DNA from: Antedon mediterranea
Lineage: Eukaryota; Echinodermata; Crinoidea; Comatulida; Antedonidae
Assembly: GCF_964355755.1 (NCBI RefSeq)
Contig: NC_092671.1
Span: forward strand, 23,329,070-23,393,069
Length of the DNA: 64,000 nt
Reading direction: 5' to 3'
In this document: piece after piece, positions 23,336 to 36,240 of the stretch
Position numbering within the stretch: position 1 is the stretch's first letter
Layout: each line of letters starts with the position of its first letter
Notes under the pieces: generated by a model
What the model was told of the DNA's origin: nothing
The model's input: only the letters and a program-made list of their open reading frames with translations
The model's database searches: none
Translations under genes and position numbers: made by a program

Positions 23336-25048
23336 AGTTACATATTTAACTGTTTAAAGATGAAAAAATTAAGTATCGCTTGGACAGGGAATAATTTCGC
23401 CAGTGTAGCATAGCAAAAAGCTATACAAAACAACCTTATTGCTACACATTTCTAAAATTGTGTAGCAAAAAAGACAATACAAAACTATGTTTCTCGACTA
23501 AAAAATCAGTTTGATTAGCAATAAATTTTAAAATGAAATTTTTCCCTGCCGCCATATGCCCTATATATGATTTATTAAACATTAAAAATATGCAAAATAA
23601 AGGGTCTTTAAATCACTTCAACATTGATCAGCAGCATTCTGTTACATTCATTCATCATCTGATGTTGCATCTTCAACATCTTGGTGTTTGTTGCTTCTTT
23701 CACATCATTATCATCATGTTCATCTGTATGGGTGTTGTTGCATGTTTGCCCAAAAGTTATGACGTTATGAGGTTAGAGAACATTCAAGAGTGCATTCTCT
23801 TTTAAAACAAGGAATGACCTGGTTTCATGTTTCAAAATGCATTATTTTTACAAATAAAATGGTCTTTAACATTAGGTTTTTGACAATCCGGAGTATAATA
23901 TATGCCATGTACATAGTGTTCCCTGCCAATTGAGCATTTCCATGCGAAATGTATATGACCTGAACATTTCATTCTCACACTCACAGTATCATAAAGTCTA
24001 TACATTTCCTAAATTACATAAAATTTCTACTTCTCTGAACAAAAATAATTATTATAATTTCTATAATAAATAATAAAAATAATGACGTGATTTCAACAAA
24101 AGCACTAATTCGCGTATGTACTGAAATGCGAGTTACAGACGAATAACGCATTTAAAATGTATTCATGACATCTACATATAGGCGGCATTTTGTAGCAATA
24201 ACTTTTCAACCATAACTAGTATGAGAATTTCAATTAACGTGTCCCATGATATTCTTTGTTCTATCGAAGTTAAATAAATGATTATTTTGGTTTTTTTTCT
24301 TGTATAGTTCATACCCTTACAGGAAAATTTACCCTCAAGGTTACCTGATGATGTGCTATGCCCAAAACATGTTTTAAGGCAGAGTTAAAATTTAGATTTT
24401 TTCTACAGTATTCATATCCTCTGCCTATGTAGCTCTTTGATTTTTAAAGTTTTCAATAAATTAACTTACTTCCGAGCATTTTAGGGCAAACTGTTGTATT
24501 AGACTAAATAGAAATGTATATGTTCCAAACAATTTGACACCAAAAGTAATGCTCTACGACAAATATTTCTTGAGATACGGTAAAGAGATATGAATAGGTC
24601 AATAAGAGGTCAATAACGTCACTTCCGGTCATTTTGGGATAAAATATTTCATTACACCAAATAAAAATATGCATGGTCTGAACAATTTGGGCATAATCTT
24701 AATTCTCTATGACAAGCCATTACCGAGATATGATAAGACCAGGTCAAAGGTCAAACTTCCAGAAACTGTAGTAGCGGCCATTTTTTGACAAAATTTTCTG
24801 TTAGAGCAAATAGGAATGTATATATTGTGAACTATTTGACACCAAAATCGATACTCTACGACAAGCGGTTACAAAGTTATAGACCAATTTAAAATGACAG
24901 CCATTTTGGACGCCATCTTGGATTTCTCGGAGAGCACAAGGAGGATTTTTCGGGACTTTTAGTATGATGTTCCAATTATAGTTCTCGACCTTTCCTGAAA
25001 AAAATTAGCTTGTTACCAGAAATTTCCGGCTAATGCTCTTGGACTAAT

Positions 25049-25490
25049 AGGCACAGATTCAGAAATAGCCTTGTTTATATTATATTGTTCATTATAATTA
25101 TACTATCCCAAATATTATTACTATTTTTAAACATAAAACAATTTTCCCAATTAAAACCCCCTTTTTTTTTTAATTAAAAGATCGTCAAATCTCGGGCAAT
25201 GAATCGCTGAGATGAAAACCTCGCCTGTTATCCTCGTTTTAAGCCTTGATATACCATCATTGTAGTCATTCGTTAGTCTATCCAAGTCAAAGTTGATATC
25301 GCAACAGTAATTAGTTCCAGCATGAATGACAACATTTTCTGCACATTGGTCAGATCGATCTCACTTAATAGTTAACTTGTTCCACACAGTTCTTCCTCTT
25401 AATGTTCTGACAGATGTTTCACATAGGCCATTCGTCTTAATATGCTTAATATACCATATAGCCTAAACGTTAAACAACTGAATATATGTT
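25049..25490. other. Spacer between element B and a LINE fragment
   Basis: No gene could be supported. It may contain decayed LINE sequence, since LINE fragments lie on both sides. Confidence 0.35.
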
Positions 25491-25555
25491 AATTGGAACG
25501 AGACAGAGGTTAAGCTAGTCTTACAAGTCAACATTAACATAGATGGAGAACCTCT

Positions 25556-25650
25556 CGTGTAAATAAATGTAAACACCTTGGTGTGATATTAGATGATAAT
25601 CTTTCTTTGTGCTCACAAATCGATAATGGACAATCTTATTACCTCAAACT
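25556..25650 (+). pseudogene. Short LINE RT fragment
   Basis: About 25 codons after 'gtaaataaatgtaaacacc' give 'VNKCKHLGVILDDNLSL', the conserved 'KYLGV.LD..L.W' part of the RT domain of CR1/Jockey-like LINEs. The frame is lost on both sides. The same motif is at about 63690-63740. Confidence 0.65.
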
Positions 25651-25785
25651 CGTGAAACAAGGAAGTCAACAGTTATCTTAGTTGAAGGTCCCTTTTGTGA
25701 AAAGGAATTACCTCACGAGTTTTTGTGTAAGTGGGACAAATAAATGGAACAATTTGCATATCGACTTGAGAACCGAGACGTCTGA

Positions 25786-28700
25786 TGATTTGACTTCAGC
25801 AATTGGTTTAGGGTGGTCAAACAATTATTTTTGGCTTGGTTACACATTTTGAAAATGTGGCGAAAGGTCAAAAGGTCAGGGTGAAAGGTCATAAGACCAA
25901 ACACCAATATGTCCTTAAATCTCAACAACTGGTCACAGCGAAGTCATTTTGATCTCAAATTGATCAGAAGGTATACATTTATATTCAGTCTAATGGGACA
26001 TTTTAGTTTAAAATGACCGGAAATGCCATTTCTGACCTTTGACCCACAACCCAGGGCATGTATTTATCTCCGTAACTACTGGTCGTAGACACTTGAATTT
26101 GGTTTTAAATTGTTCGAAATATATATTTTGTTATTTGTTATACATTTTGAAAAATGTTACAAAAGGTCAAAGGGTCAGGGTAAAGGGTTATATAAACAAA
26201 TAAATAAACATACTTGTATCTCGGCAACCACTGGTCGCAGCAAGTCAATTTTGGTCTCAAAATGTTCAGAAGGCATGCATTTATATTCCGTCTAATGGGG
26301 CATTTTAGTAAAACAATTTCAGAAATGCCATTTCTGACCTTTGACCCACATACCAGGGCGTCTTCATATCTCTGTAAGTACTGGTCGTAGAAACTTAAAT
26401 TTGGTATCAAATTGTTCGAAATATACATATTTACATTCATTGTAATAGAAAATGTGGTTAAAAGATGAACAGAAAATACTATTACTAATGTTTCAAACAA
26501 AAAACATATCTCTTCACAACTTATCCTTAGACAGTAATGTTATGCAATATGATACTTTAAATTGTTTCAATTTCAAGTAGGCCTACTAGTTATTGCTGTC
26601 CACGAGAACATTTTGATATAAACGTCAAGCTCAAAAGTTCTTTTCAGAATGCTAGAAGTAACTTGCCATGTGTATCCGATTAAACGCCCCGGGCATTTAT
26701 TGTTCAAAAGGGTTTTTAGGGGCATCTTTATTTGGGGTATAATATGGTAACATGTATAATCAAATAAATACCACCTAGATGTAAAAAAATACAGCACAAT
26801 TAATATAAAAAAATGATAAATTATGTCAAAATTCTTGGTAAATTGTAGATTATGGTAGTTAATGAAATGTGTTGTGATACAATTATTTTGCCATGCATGT
26901 GGCGGAGCGTTTATTCCACATGATGTTCTATTGGAGGCAATGGAGGCTTTTATTCAAAGCGGGTGTTAATTCGAATAAATACTCGAGCTCAACAGTTAAG
27001 AATGCTAGAAGTAACTTACCATAGTTACCCGAATAAAAGGTCCCGGCATTTAGTTAATCAGGGAAGGCGTTTATTTTGTTTGGGTGTAATAATGGTAACA
27101 TTTATAATCAAATAAATACACCCCAGTTTAAAAAAAATGTATTAATATAATAAGAATAATAACTGGATTAAACCTCATTCTATCCTGTTGCAAGTACAAT
27201 CATGTAATAAAAGGTATCACAGACAACTATAATAGACCAATTCATTGTCATTATTCCGTAACACTGTTGCATAACATTTTTGAATGTTACCGACAAAACT
27301 TATACATAATATGTATAAGTTTTGTCGGTGTATATCATACACGTCTGTTCCCAGTGTAGATAATAAAACAATATATGTTTCTGGAGATTTATTATCAATA
27401 CCACTAGAAACTTTGACATGTTTTAGGTACTGAATTCATTGACAATAAAAGCATCAGAAGTTATCATGATAAAATCATACTACAACACTGTACTACAGTA
27501 CACAAGGGTGTTTTCAGGAAAGCTGGACATATTGTACAATAGTAATGAAACTATGTATTGGCATTTAAAAATATGCAAAAGATTGTAGTCACAAACAAAC
27601 AGATGATAGAATGAAGATCCATTATGAGTGCAATCGTGTCAGGATAATGATATGTCATTGTTTTATATCATAATACTGGCACCTGGAGGAGAAGATCCAT
27701 TTAATGTTATCTATGACATTGTCACTTTTATTATAAAAGACAGAAACATTTCGTTAAAAAGAATAAAGAAGAAAACGAATCATGTAAAGTACCTTTTATC
27801 AGTTGAGAAACGAATTATAATTATTAAAATTAGAGTATTTATTCGAATTAACACCCGCTTTGAATAAAAGCCTCCCTCAAATAAACGCCACCATTCCTTC
27901 TAATAGAACACCGTGTGGAATACGCCCGCCATATGCATTTACACAATAATTGTATCACAAAACATTACATTAACTACCATAATCTACAATTTACCAAGCA
28001 TTTTTTTCACTTTTTGATATTAATTGTGCTGTATTTTTTTTTACATCTAGGTGGTATTTATTTGATTATACATATTAGCATATTATACCCCAAATAAAGA
28101 TAAATTCCCGGGGAGTTTAATCGGATACACATGGCAAGTTACTTCTAGCATTCTGAATAGAACTGTTGAGCTTGACGTTTCTATCAAAATGTTCTTGGGG
28201 ACAGCAATAACTAGTACTTGAAATTGAAACAATTTAAAGTATCAGTTATTGCATAATATTACTGTCTAAGGATAAGTTATGTAGAGATATGTTTTTTGTT
28301 TGAAACATTAGTAATAGTATTTCTGTTCATCTTTTAACCACATTTTCTATTAAAATGAATGTAAATATGTATATTTCGAACAATTTGATACCAAATTTAA
28401 GTTTCTACGACCATACTTACAGAGATATGAAGATGCCATGATATGTGGGTCAAAGGTCAGAAATGGCATTTCTGATAATTTTTGACTAAAATGTCCCATT
28501 AGATTGAATATGAAAGCAGGCCTTCTGAACATTTTGAGACTAAAATTGACTTGCTGCGACGAGTGGTTGCCGAGATACAAGTATCTATTTATATTTGTTC
28601 ATATAACCTTTGACCTTGACCCTTTGACCTTTTGTAACATTTTTAAAAATGTGCTACAAATAACAAAATGTTTATTTCAAACAAATTAAGACCAAATTTA

Positions 28701-29015
28701 AGTGTCTACGATCAGTAGTTACGGAGATACATACATGCCCTGGGGTGTGGGTCAAAGGTCAGAAATAGCATTTCCGGTCATTTTTTACTAAAATGTCCGA
28801 TTAGACTGAATATAAATGTATACCTTCTGATTAATTTGAGATCAAAATTACCTCGCTGTGACCAGTGGTTGTCGAGATTTCAGGATCTATTGGTGTTTAG
28901 TTTGATAACCTTTCACCCTGACCTTTTGACCTTTCGCCACATTTTCAAAATGTGTAACCAAGCCAAAAATGATTGTTTGACCATCCTAAACCAATTTCTG
29001 AAGTCAAATTCTCTG
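25786..29015. mobile_element. Foldback element C, arms of about 1.2 kb
   Basis: 25786-26985 and 27830-29015 are reverse complements with about 1.2 kb arms and a loop of about 850 bp. The outer arm holds repeated units with 'tttgacccaca', 'tctccgtaactactggtcg' and 'tcaaattgttcgaaatata'. The inner arm has 'cattttctattaaaatg', 'aacgtcaagctcaa' and 'gaataaaagcctcc'. The latter block recurs in degraded form at 32420-32720. The outer limits are known to about 15 bases. No transposase. The element lies just upstream of a HECT gene exon. Confidence 0.88.
26640..27110. repeat. Direct repeat within element C, period about 355 bp
   Basis: 'gaatgctagaagtaactt' at about 26650 recurs at about 27001, each followed by 'cggcattta'- or 'gggcattta'-type sequence and then 'ggtaacatttataatcaaa'. 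This shows internal unit duplication within the arm and loop. Confidence 0.7.
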
Positions 29016-29118
29016 GACCTGAAAGTGCATACAAAAGTTGATCTAGCTACTAGAGTAAACATTTTTATACCGGTTGCGCTTTTCTGATAATTCTTATTGT
29101 GCACTTTGATTTATATAG

Positions 29119-29273
29119 ACTACTAATGAAAGCAGTTTGCGAACAGTTGGGAGTGCTGGAAGGAGAAGTGGGGAAACAAAATTTTACCCATAACATAGAG
29201 CTATTAGAGCAACGCAAATATGCTATGGCTGGTAGTTTCGTTGCATGGAGTCTATTGCATGAAGAGACCGGGC
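29119..29273 (+). pseudogene. HECT-type E3 ligase (G2E3-like), exon interrupted by element D
   Basis: An acceptor 'tttatatag' ends at 29118. The reading 'LLMKAVCEQLGVLEGEVG', 'NFTHNIELLEQRKYAMAG', 'SFVAWSLLH' resembles the start of the HECT-like domain in G2E3-type proteins, which bind E2-ubiquitin and pass ubiquitin to a substrate. At 29268-29273 CCGGGC is the left flank of the 7.8 kb element; the exon goes on at 37090. The frame before the junction is one base out of step with the frame after it; an extra A near 29265 would explain this. The upstream exons are not in view. Whether this is a pseudogene, one disrupted allele, or a gene with assembly errors cannot be told. Confidence 0.75.
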
Positions 29274-30519
29274 GCCCGGAAGATTTATTCATGTGAAAAG
29301 ATACAAAAGGTTTGATGATGTAGTTAGGTGCGTATTAGGGCGAGATGCAATATTCGACATTGCTGCCGGGTCACAGCCTGTACATAGGGCCTGTGGGGAT
29401 CATAACATAGGGGGGTAAAAATGCATTTATTTATGTGAAGCGATACAAGGATAAACTTTTTTGGATATCATGCGCAGTGGGCTACTAATGATAACATCAC
29501 CAATGACAGCAACTTTATCCTGTACGGGGCGCCAAACAGCAACATTTTAGGGCCACGCCCAAATGGGTTTATTCATGTGAAGCGATACAAGGTTGAATCT
29601 TTTTTTAATGGCAGCAGTATATACTGGGGATGTCAAAAACACCAATGACAGCAACTTTATCCTGTACATAAGCTCAGACAGCAGCCCTAAAGGTCCGCAG
29701 TTTCCCCCTATTCGGCTATATAATCGGCGCGTATGTCGTCTTATGGCGTTCAGCTGAGTTAGAAATACGTGATACGGACAATAAATACACAGTAGAATGC
29801 TAAAACAATAAAGAGAGCAGTTGTTTCCTGTACCAAAACATCAAACTCTTATTAAGAACTAGCCCAAAATGGGCATGAAGTATGAATCATTTTTTATTCA
29901 CTTTATCCGGTAGGCCTACACGTACAGCAGCTCAAATGCCCGAGGCTCCATTCGTGATTAACAATGTTGATAATACAAACACATTCACGATAACGTGTGA
30001 CTTTTATTTTATAATTGAAATATATCTTTATTTGGAATAATAAATAACACCAACAAAAACACTTAAACTAACCAACAGCAGATTTGTATTTTAGGGTAAC
30101 ATTTTGAACAATCAATATTATATCAAAATCATTATTTCAATCAAAATAATATAATTTAAGAATATTTTTCAGATAAACTAAATAATTTCACTCATAATGA
30201 TCGACACCGGTACCGATTATTGTACATTATTATTATAACTCCATTTAAATATTGTTTTAATTACACACTAGACACTAGTGATATGTCTATATGAAAAAAG
30301 GCAACAAAATCTAAATTTGCAACATTTTTTAACATAACATAACATAATAGTAAAGTAAATAATAGTTCGAATTCAACATAATCACTTAGAGAATTGGTAA
30401 GGTATAGATTAGACTATCGATTGCACACTATTAATGTATTTTTAACTCAATTTAAATAAAAAAACGTAACCGTTTTCATGTGAATTAGACTGATAAAAAC
30501 CAACAAATAACTTAATCTG

Positions 30520-31320
30520 CCAACATTTTAAACATCGTTACTTGTCCATAATTGATCGACTACTGTATCGATTACTGCACATTGTTTTACTTTAACTGAA
30601 ACAAAGTAAAATTTTTAATTGTTACTGTACTAACATTAGACAGTGATATCTGATAAAAGGCAACATTAATTAATATTAATAATACTGAACCAAATTAAAT
30701 ATCGTTACTTATCCACAATGGATCGACTACTGTATTGATTATTGCACATTATTTACTAACTAACATAAGAAAGTGATATCTGATAAAACGCAACAAACTG
30801 AATCGAATTAAATATCGTTACTTATCCATAATGGATCGACTACTGTATTGATTACTGCACATTATTTTACTATAACTGCCCTAGTCAAATATAAAATTGT
30901 TACTGTACTAACATTAGACAGTGATATCTGATAAAATGCAACATACTCAGGACCAAATTAAATATCGTTACTTATCCATAATGGATCGACTACTGTATCG
31001 ATTATTGCACATTATTTTACTATAACTGCCCAAGTCAAATTTAAAATTGTTACTGTACTAACATTATACAGTGATATCTGATAAAATGCATACTCAGGAC
31101 CAAATTAAATATCGTTACTTATCCATAATAGATCGACTACTGTACCGATTATTGCACATTATTTTACTATAACTGCCTAAGTCAAATTTAAAATTGTTAC
31201 TGTACTAACATTATACAGTGATATCTGATAAAAGGCAACATTAATAATACTGGACAAAATTAAATATCATTACTTATCCACAATTGATCGACTACTGTAT
31301 TTATTATTGCACTGAACACT
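30520..31320. repeat. Array of about 150-bp units, inner left arm of element D
   Basis: About five units, each with 'tatcgttacttatccata', 'tggatcgactactgta', 'actataactgcc' and 'agtgatatctgataaaa'. The same units are present inverted at about 35690-36240. Confidence 0.88.
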
Positions 31321-31451
31321 ATCTATGGATCAAATAGTTCAGTATTTACATTTGATATATTATAAAATATTTACTTCAAAACTCTCAAATGTTTTATGTA
31401 AACGATTAAAAACTATTAAATCAGCCGTAATGCATAATCTTTTGAGTTTAT

Positions 31452-32056
31452 CTATTCGTCATCATCACAGTCACTTTCTCTGTCATCACTCCAAGGTTGG
31501 TCATCATCGATTTCAGCTTCAAAATCTATTATTTCAAGTTCTTCATCATAACTTTGTTCCAATATTCCTGCATAAGTATCAAGAACTTTGTTCCGAGTGT
31601 GGATCACTAGTCAACGTATCTGGTAGAGCATTTCCTTCAAACCATTTAGGTACATTCCTTCCATCACCATTATCAACCCATCCATAGTTTAGTGGGTGTA
31701 GGTTTTGTGTTGGCTGAGGAGTATGAGCGTGTCTCCACATAATAGATATACATAATTTGCCCTCAACAGATGCTGGGTGATTGTGATTTCACATGGTGGC
31801 AATGACGAACAGTTGATCTTCTTGAATTTCTTCTTTCCAGTTATCATTTTGCGAAGCGATTGGTACCTGGCCTCACCGCCTCATTAATACTGTTCATGCT
31901 TTTAAACCCATATATCTTGCATACATAGGCAGTGACTGCGGGTTTGTCCATCCTGTCACCACAAAGCGATCGCAATACAGCAACATGTTTCTTGTCCTTC
32001 ACTAAATAATATGTAAAATGGGATTGACTTGCCGTTGCGGTAAAATCCAGTATCAT
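31452..32056 (-). pseudogene. C-terminal fragment of a recurrent invertebrate transposon-associated protein
   Basis: Read on the minus strand from 32056: 'HFTYYLVKDKKHVAVLRSL', 'AVTAYVCKIYGF', then after a frame change 'LPPCEITITQHLLRANYV', 'MWRHAHTPQP', 'NYGWVDNGDGRN', and after a second change an Asp/Glu-rich end to the stop at 31454-31452. The order 'CKIYG', 'LPPC...RANY...WR', 'GW' with an acidic end matches the C-terminal part of a large uncharacterised family I know from cnidarians, molluscs and other invertebrates, mostly in multi-copy genes. A short duplication ('gaggcggt gaggcc') near 31875 explains the first frame change. It lies in the loop of element D and may be captured or leftover coding sequence. 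Its function is unknown. Confidence 0.6.
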
Positions 32057-32099
32057 TACAGTGTGATATAATCAAATTTATAAATGACGCTGTCACAAA

Positions 32100-33879
32100 T
32101 CATGTAAAAGAAAATCCAATAGCCCCTATTGGTTTTATTATATCATGTATTCTGTTTAGCTAGTAACAATGGAATATGATGAATGTACAATATTCAGTTA
32201 TTTAATGCACTAGAGGGTGAGCTCGCTTCGCTCGCTCCCCCTCTAGGAAGTGTAGACGATGGTTCTCGGAATGATAATGTTCTCCTTATACATTTTCTGT
32301 CGGTTACCATTATTGAAAAGGCTTGACATTCGTAAAACTAAACTACTTTGTTTCACAGTGTTTTAGATGATTAATAACATTTTAAAGTATAGTTTTTATT
32401 GTTTGGTAGGGCCCTTTGGGGAGGCGGAGGTCATTTGAGGGAGGTGCTTATTCGAGGGATATATGTTAAATTTTTTAGTTCTAATAATATGGTAACATTT
32501 ATAATCAAATGAAATCCTCTCATAGATAATTATGAAAAGTGGTAAAAAAGAATAACAAATGCTTGGTAAATTGCAGATAACAGTGCGGTGAATTCTACTA
32601 CAAATAGTATAATTGTGTTATTATAAATAGATGGACGTTTATTAGATAGTTGGGTTGTGGGGGGGGGGGGGGGGTTATTATTCAAAGTGATGTTTTATTG
32701 GAGAGGCGTTTATTCAAATGAATACCATCCTAATAATTATTAATACATTATTTAATTTAATCATCTTTTGAAACTAACTGCCGTGACAGAGTGGGCCCAA
32801 GACATTACGGCTTGCAACATGGGCAGACATCTCGGTCCTAACGGGACACAGGAAGATAGCCTACAGTTATTCCTGCAAGCTTACTCAATAAAACTCAGCT
32901 ATCGGGATTTCACTCGAAAAATGTCTTATCAAATCTCCCTATGTAATTTTATAATACTATTCCCACAATATATTCTGATTCTTTATGGCGTATATTTAAT
33001 TTGATCTTTATTAATTTGCAGTATAATTCCTATTATTTAACTACTGTACCTTCACACACGTGTGGTATGTTTTAAAATAAACAAAAAACTGAAATGGCTA
33101 TGATTAATGGCCATTTTTTTTTTCGTCTTTCAAAGGGACACTGTAAATTGATTGATGGAAAGTGCCTGTTTCCAGTCACCTTTATAGGGTCAAATCTATT
33201 ATTTTAAAGCCCCATTCCCTACGTTTTTTAGATCTAACTTAAGATCACAAACTATATTTAATGTAAAAATAATACTATATGGTCCTATTGCGATAACTTT
33301 TTTCGTCTTTAAACGGTTAAAAATGTGAAAAATAAGTCGATTCTAATAATTATAGCGGCCCGCTATAAATCCCAAAATGCATTGCGCGCGGATTGATATT
33401 TTTGTTTTTCACCTGTAATTCGCCCACTTTTCGATCGATCGTGAGGCCAAAACAAATGGAAGACTCCTAACTTTTCAGCGAAAATACCGGGTTTTCCCCA
33501 ATTTGTATCAACGGAGTCTGGCAAAAATAGAAAGACAATTAATGCAGCAACTATACAACGTCAGGCTAGGTATATAGCTCGCGTACGATGTTCGTACGTT
33601 ACCGATGTTTACCAGCTAGGCCTACAAAACTAAGCCTAGCTAGGCTAGGCCTAAGACCGTCCACGAGAGGTCGATCGCCGCGAGCTACTTAGGTAGTGCA
33701 TTGTTTCTCACTTTTTATCATAATTTACCATAAAACGTACATTTAAGACAAGGAATGACATGGTTTAATGTTTTTAAAGTGATATATATGTATTATTTTC
33801 CAAAAAACGTCCAAAATTGCAGGGAAGGGGTCTTTAACTGCTCCCTTGTGTATAAAAGAGAGAAAATATTTGAAACTAA
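32100..33879. other. Loop DNA of element D
   Basis: No gene supported. It includes a degraded copy of the 'ggcgtttattcaaa' repeat from element C (about 32420-32720), a run of about 17 G at about 32657-32673, a small palindrome around 'gagctcgcttcgctcgctc' at 32219-32240, and a TAGGCCTA-rich patch at about 33615-33650. Confidence 0.5.
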
Positions 33880-35289
33880 GGCCCTGTTCAGACCCATGGC
33901 GTTAGACCGTTTTAGCGTACAACGTTACTATCAAGGTCACGTTACAAACCGCAGAGAAAAAAACGAGGTGTTCAGACCCATAGCGTACGATTATCGTTAC
34001 AACGGAAGTACGTCATCCAGGTTGTTTCTAGTTGCATATTCATGTGCTCTTACCCACGTGTTTTCATCATTATTTCCACTGTATATAGGCCTAGATCTCA
34101 GCCCTACAATTATGACAAAATTTGCCGTAAATAAAACATACCTCAGCATTTATTTAAGAAAAATATAGTAAAGCCAAATTTCTGTTTCTATTGTTTTTAT
34201 TTTGTAGTAAAAAACATTTTCCCCAGGCTCTTGTGTTACGAAAATAAAGCAGGCCTCGTAATGATGAAGAAAAAAATGATTGTGATTAGTCTATCCAGTC
34301 CAGTCAAAGATATATATTCTTTGGTCCATTCGGTTGAAAATAACCCTTAACTTGCTAATAAAAGGGACACAGCTCCCCTTGTTTGTTTACCGATTTTTTT
34401 TAGGAGTTAGGGGGTTTTCAGCATTAAACTTGTCCAGTCTAGTCTGCCTTGTATGAATGAGTGACTTGATGTCCCACGCTAGTTTTTAGCTTGAATGAAA
34501 TGCGTGAATGGCTCTAGGCCTACTAGGCCTAAAAGCGGATGGGATCGTAGTCCCTATGTTTAAATACAAGGTGCATGTATTTATGTCATTTGTTAGAAAA
34601 TATAATGGTAATCAGTTGATAATAGTTTGTAGCCTTTGTAACAGTTGTATTTGTAGTGTAGTTAGGCCTTATTTATTCTGGCCTTTTTGTTATTGAAATC
34701 CATCTCACACATTGACGATACAAGATGTCAGCCTAGGTCAAACCTTGTTTCGCGTCATAACAGGAAACGTTCTGATTGGATACAACGTTGACTTACAGTA
34801 GCGTCGTACGCTAAAACGGTACTATCATCCGTTTTCCACTACAACGCTACAACCGTTGTACGACGCGTTGTACGCTAATCCCCAACTGTTCAGACACACA
34901 TTCTTTTAGCGTCGTACGCTAAAACGGTCTAACGCCATGGGTCTGAACAGGGCCACGGTCTAACGCCATGGGTCTGAACAGGGCCAGGCCCTGTTCAGAC
35001 CCATGGCGTTAGACCGTTTTAGCAGAGGTATGTTTTATTTACGGCAAATTTTGTCATAATTGTAGGGCTGAGATCTAGGCCTATATACAGTGGAAATAAT
35101 GATGAAAACACGTGGGTAAGAGCACATGAATATGCAACTAGAAACAACCTGGATGACGTACTTCCGTTGTAACGATAATCGTACGCTATGGGTCTGAACA
35201 CCTCGTTTTTTTCTCTGCGGTTTGTAACGTGACCTTGATAGTAACGTTGTACGCTAAAACGGTCTAACGCCATGGGTCTGAACAGGGCC
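33880..35289. mobile_element. PIF/Harbinger-like non-autonomous element, TAA target site
   Basis: It starts GGCCCTGTTCAGACCCATGG at 33880 and ends with the reverse complement at 35289, flanked by TAA at 33877-33879 and 35290-35292. A 3-bp TWA target is typical of PIF/Harbinger. Arms of about 264 bp (33880-34143 and 35024-35289) match. Extra ends lie inside at 34954 and 34985-34987, so it is a composite of an about 1.07 kb element, a 31-bp repeat of its end, and an about 300-bp element. No transposase or Myb-like gene. Confidence 0.8.
34144..34800. other. Interior of the PIF/Harbinger-like element
   Basis: AT-rich with no gene. It contains a TAGGCCTA patch at about 34515-34530. Confidence 0.4.
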
Positions 35290-35689
35290 TAAGGTGAACT
35301 TATCTTAAACCCGGAAATTACTTTGACCGGGAAGAATTGAAATTGAGAGGAAAATCCAATGTTGAAATCATAAATGTTGTTAAAAAACTCTTTATAATAT
35401 CTTCCTAAGATATAAATATGGAACAATAGCGTCGGCGTGCACACTAATGTTATCAAATCTACGTTTCGCGGTACATCTCGGATAGATAAGGTAGGTATCC
35501 AAGGCGGAGATTTGTACCGAAGTTTTTGCATTGTGCTCGCCTATGTCAGAATTAACCATAATTTATATATAGATACAGCCAGTAACCTCGATGTCTTTGC
35601 TCAATTGTGCTTTTACAGTGTGTCGGTAGTTACACTGCATGTAAAATATTCGACCTGGGTTCAGTTAGAGATAACGATATTTAATTTGG

Positions 35690-36240
35690 TCCAGTGTTAT
35701 TAGTGTAACAATTTTAAATTTGACTTGGGCAGTTATAGTAAAATAATGTGCAATAATTGATACATTATGGATAAGTAACGATATTTAATTTGGTCCTGAG
35801 TATGTTGCAGATATCACTGTCTAATGTTAGTACAGTAACAATTTTAAATTTGACTTGGGCAGTTATAGTAAAATAATGTGCAGTAATCAATACAGTAGTC
35901 GATCCATTATGGATAAGTAACGATATTTAATTCGATTCAGTTTGTTGCGTTTTATCAGATATCACTTTTTTATGTTAGTTAGTGAAATAATGTCCAATAA
36001 TCAATACAGTAGTTGATCCATTGTGGATAAGTAACGATATTTAATTTGGTTCAGTATTATTATATTAATTAATGTTGCCTTTTATCAGATATCACTGTCT
36101 AATGTTAGTACAGTAACAATTAAAAGTTTGACTTTGGTTCAGTTAAAGTAAAACAATGTGCAGTAATCGATACAGTACCGGTAGTTGATCCATTATGGAC
36201 AAGTAACAATGTTTAAAATGTTGGCAGATTAAGTTTTTTG
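35690..36240. repeat. Inverted counterpart of the 150-bp array, right arm of element D
   Basis: Three to four units, reverse complement of those at 30520-31320: 'tggataagtaacgatattt', 'tatcagatatcact', 'tacagtagt'. They have fewer copies than the left arm, so the two arms changed copy number independently. Confidence 0.85.

Larger units (their letters stand above)
23079..23855. repeat. Small inner inverted repeat in the loop of element B
   Basis: 'gtaaaaataatgcattttg' with 'aacattccttg' at about 23079-23112 is inverted at about 23803-23856 ('caaggaatg' ... 'caaaatgcattatttttac'). A related word, 'aaggaatgacatggttt', occurs at about 33751. The element enclosed would be about 780 bp and contains the SINE. 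Confidence 0.65.
21779..25048. mobile_element. Foldback element B, arms of about 720-800 bp
   Basis: 21779-22585 is the reverse complement of 24335-25048, with small indels. The outer part has 'aatccaagatggcg' and 'aaatggctgccatttt'; then follow several degenerate subrepeats with 'tttgacctttgacct', 'atatctc', 'gtcgtagag' and 'tttggtgtca'. The innermost part has 'aaacatgttttgggcat'. The loop of about 1.75 kb carries a SINE and a tandem duplication. No transposase. Confidence 0.88.

Noticed and set aside
23533-23805. A 90-codon plus frame in the loop of element B
   Set aside because: No recognisable domain; it lies in an AT-rich repeat and overlaps an inner inverted repeat.
32657-32673. The poly-G run (and the poly-C run at about 57566) as a functional G-quadruplex
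   Set aside because: Single homopolymer runs of this length are common and prone to sequencing error; nothing nearby suggests a role.
33755-34168. A 137-codon frame, also seen in inverted form at 35019-35273
   Set aside because: The shared part is the arm of the PIF/Harbinger-like element, so the similar proteins result from the inverted repeat and not from a gene pair.
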